Shown here one piece after another: positions 51,307 to 51,927 of a stretch of DNA of 51,927 bases (its first letter is position 1; each line of letters starts with the position of its first letter). The stretch comes from Candidatus Kuenenia stuttgartensis. Its GTDB lineage: Bacteria > Planctomycetota > Planctomycetia > Planctomycetales > Planctomycetaceae. Both the position numbers and the translations under genes were made by a program. The notes under the pieces were generated by a model. That model saw only the letters and a program-made list of their open reading frames with translations. It was not told where the DNA came from and made no database searches. The stretch is from contig CAMDPK010000027.1 in assembly GCA_945904015.1 (NCBI GenBank), positions 1-51,927 on the forward strand, given 5' to 3'.

Positions 51307-51606
51307 ATGCGCCGCTTCCTCAAAAATTATCGTGAACGACATCTGCATCCCGGCAATCTGGCCATCCACCTGATCGCTCTGCCGGTGACGTTCATCCTGC
51401 CGATTCACTTTCTCGTTTGGAGCTACCCGACTTCGTGGGCACTGATCGCATTTGTGGTCGGCTATGCCTTGCAGTTCCTCGGACATGCGATCGAAGGCAA
51501 CGACGCGGGCGAGTTCATCCTCATCAAACGTTGGCTCGGCCGGCCGTACGTCGAATTTGGTCCGCGACACCCGTCACGCACCGGCTCAGCATCACCGGAA
51601 GCATGA
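51307..51606 (+). CDS. DUF962 (Mpo1-like) small membrane protein
   Basis: This 99-residue protein has two or three hydrophobic helices and the DUF962 pattern: HLHPGNLAIHLIALPVTFIL, then WALIAFVVGYALQFLGHAIE, then GNDAGEFILIKRWLGRPYVE. Conserved His and Asn positions are those of the yeast Mpo1 family, a Fe2+-dependent dioxygenase in fatty acid alpha-oxidation. Whether bacterial members share that activity is not known. The start at 51307 is the family start, preceded by an open frame from 51094 without a signal. It is divergent from the VWA gene (93 bp between starts) and precedes tRNA-Ser. Confidence 0.75.
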   Translation: MRRFLKNYRERHLHPGNLAIHLIALPVTFILPIHFLVWSYPTSWALIAFVVGYALQFLGHAIEGNDAGEFILIKRWLGRPYVEFGPRHPSRTGSASPEA

Positions 51607-51653
51607 TCCTTCACTCTGCCGACCGAAGTGCTGCGACCGCTGTTTCACCGAAG

Positions 51654-51681
51654 TTGCTTTCCATTTTGCGTCCGGTATAGT
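51654..51681 (+). promoter_or_regulatory. Sigma-70-type promoter of tRNA-Ser
   Basis: TTGCTT (51654-51659) and TATAGT (51676-51681) have 16 bp between them and lie 22 bp before the mature tRNA 5' end. Both hexamers are close to the -35 and -10 consensus. Confidence 0.65.
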
Positions 51682-51703
51682 TCCGCCCGTCCGCACGCGG
51701 ATC

Positions 51704-51793
<90 letters not shown>

Positions 51794-51803
51794 TCGATCG
51801 ACG

Positions 51804-51838
51804 GCCCACGAGTCACAATCAAATGACTCGTGGGCTTT
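51804..51838 (+). terminator. Intrinsic terminator after tRNA-Ser
   Basis: A perfect 12-bp stem (GCCCACGAGTCA / TGACTCGTGGGC) has an 11-nt loop and is followed by TTTTG. It begins 12 bp after the tRNA 3' end. Confidence 0.9.
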
Positions 51839-51861
51839 TGCGTTTCTGGAGTGCTTTCAGA

Positions 51862-51925
51862 GCTTCCCTTTTGTGGCGGTGTTTGTGGCGTTTTGTGGAG
51901 GGGGAATTCTCTGAAAGGCTTCCCT
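51862..51925. repeat. Short direct repeats at the window edge downstream of tRNA-Ser
   Basis: GCTTCCCT occurs at 51862-51869 and 51918-51925. Between them TTGTGGCG occurs at 51871 and 51883, with TTGTGGAG at 51893. The group looks like protein-binding sites near a tRNA; the role cannot be decided because the window ends here. Confidence 0.45.
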
Positions 51926-51927
51926 CA

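Overview
This 52-kb window is a GC-rich bacterial chromosome segment that almost certainly comes from a planctomycete (Planctomycetota). The evidence is the protein set: DUF1501, DUF1552, DUF1549/DUF1553 and DUF1592-type cytochrome-domain proteins, a CRTAC1/ASPIC-UnbV protein, a DUF1573 protein, LRR/HEAT and TPR proteins, and a VWA protein paired with a giant coiled-coil protein. Many junctions also carry the palindromic intergenic repeats that show up as recurring nonsense tails in planctomycete protein predictions. Family-level placement is not possible from the sequence alone.

Layout. 1-11 kb: the 3' end of pyruvate carboxylase, a secreted esterase-like protein, ruvA, a DUF1573 protein, an SGNH hydrolase, a membrane LRR+HEAT protein, a secreted beta-helix/PKD protein and a TPR protein; all after the esterase are on the minus strand. 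11-19 kb: a Tat-exported Gfo/Idh/MocA oxidoreductase, an LRR lipoprotein, panB, an MFS transporter with a large extra loop, a MobA-like nucleotidyltransferase, a GGQ release-factor-like protein and a BON-like protein. 19-27 kb: DAHP synthase, an M20 amidohydrolase coupled to scpA, then a sugar-metabolism group (glucose dehydrogenase, galT, GH57 glucanotransferase/amylase). 27-33 kb: a 1410-residue DUF1592-type protein with its DUF1552 partner. 32.6-38.4 kb (minus): a six-gene probable operon with a Cys-rich polytopic membrane protein, a NosL-like protein, a CRTAC1 protein, a small Cys/His protein and an ABC permease/ATPase pair; this looks like an uncharacterised metal-handling or maturation module. 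38.4-44.2 kb: a DUF1549/1553 + DUF1501 pair and an SLC13-type transporter with TrkA-C domains. 44.5-51.2 kb: the coiled-coil giant and the VWA/gatase-like protein. 51.3-51.9 kb: a DUF962 protein and tRNA-Ser(GCU) with its promoter and terminator, followed by short direct repeats at the window edge.

The most striking feature is not a gene. At least nine sequence-unrelated families of short inverted-repeat elements (labelled A to J below) occupy gene junctions. Nearly all share one architecture: two inverted arms, each of which is itself a small hairpin. Several start with GTAG or GGAG and end with CTAC or CTCC, the layout of REP doublets (REPINs). Differences between arms are compensated within the same arm, so the single-arm hairpin appears to be the conserved unit. 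The elements provide stop codons or tails to neighbouring proteins (MFS transporter, nucleotidyltransferase, ScpA, DUF1573 protein, esterase), and three have entered the coiled-coil gene in frame. No transposase is visible in the window.
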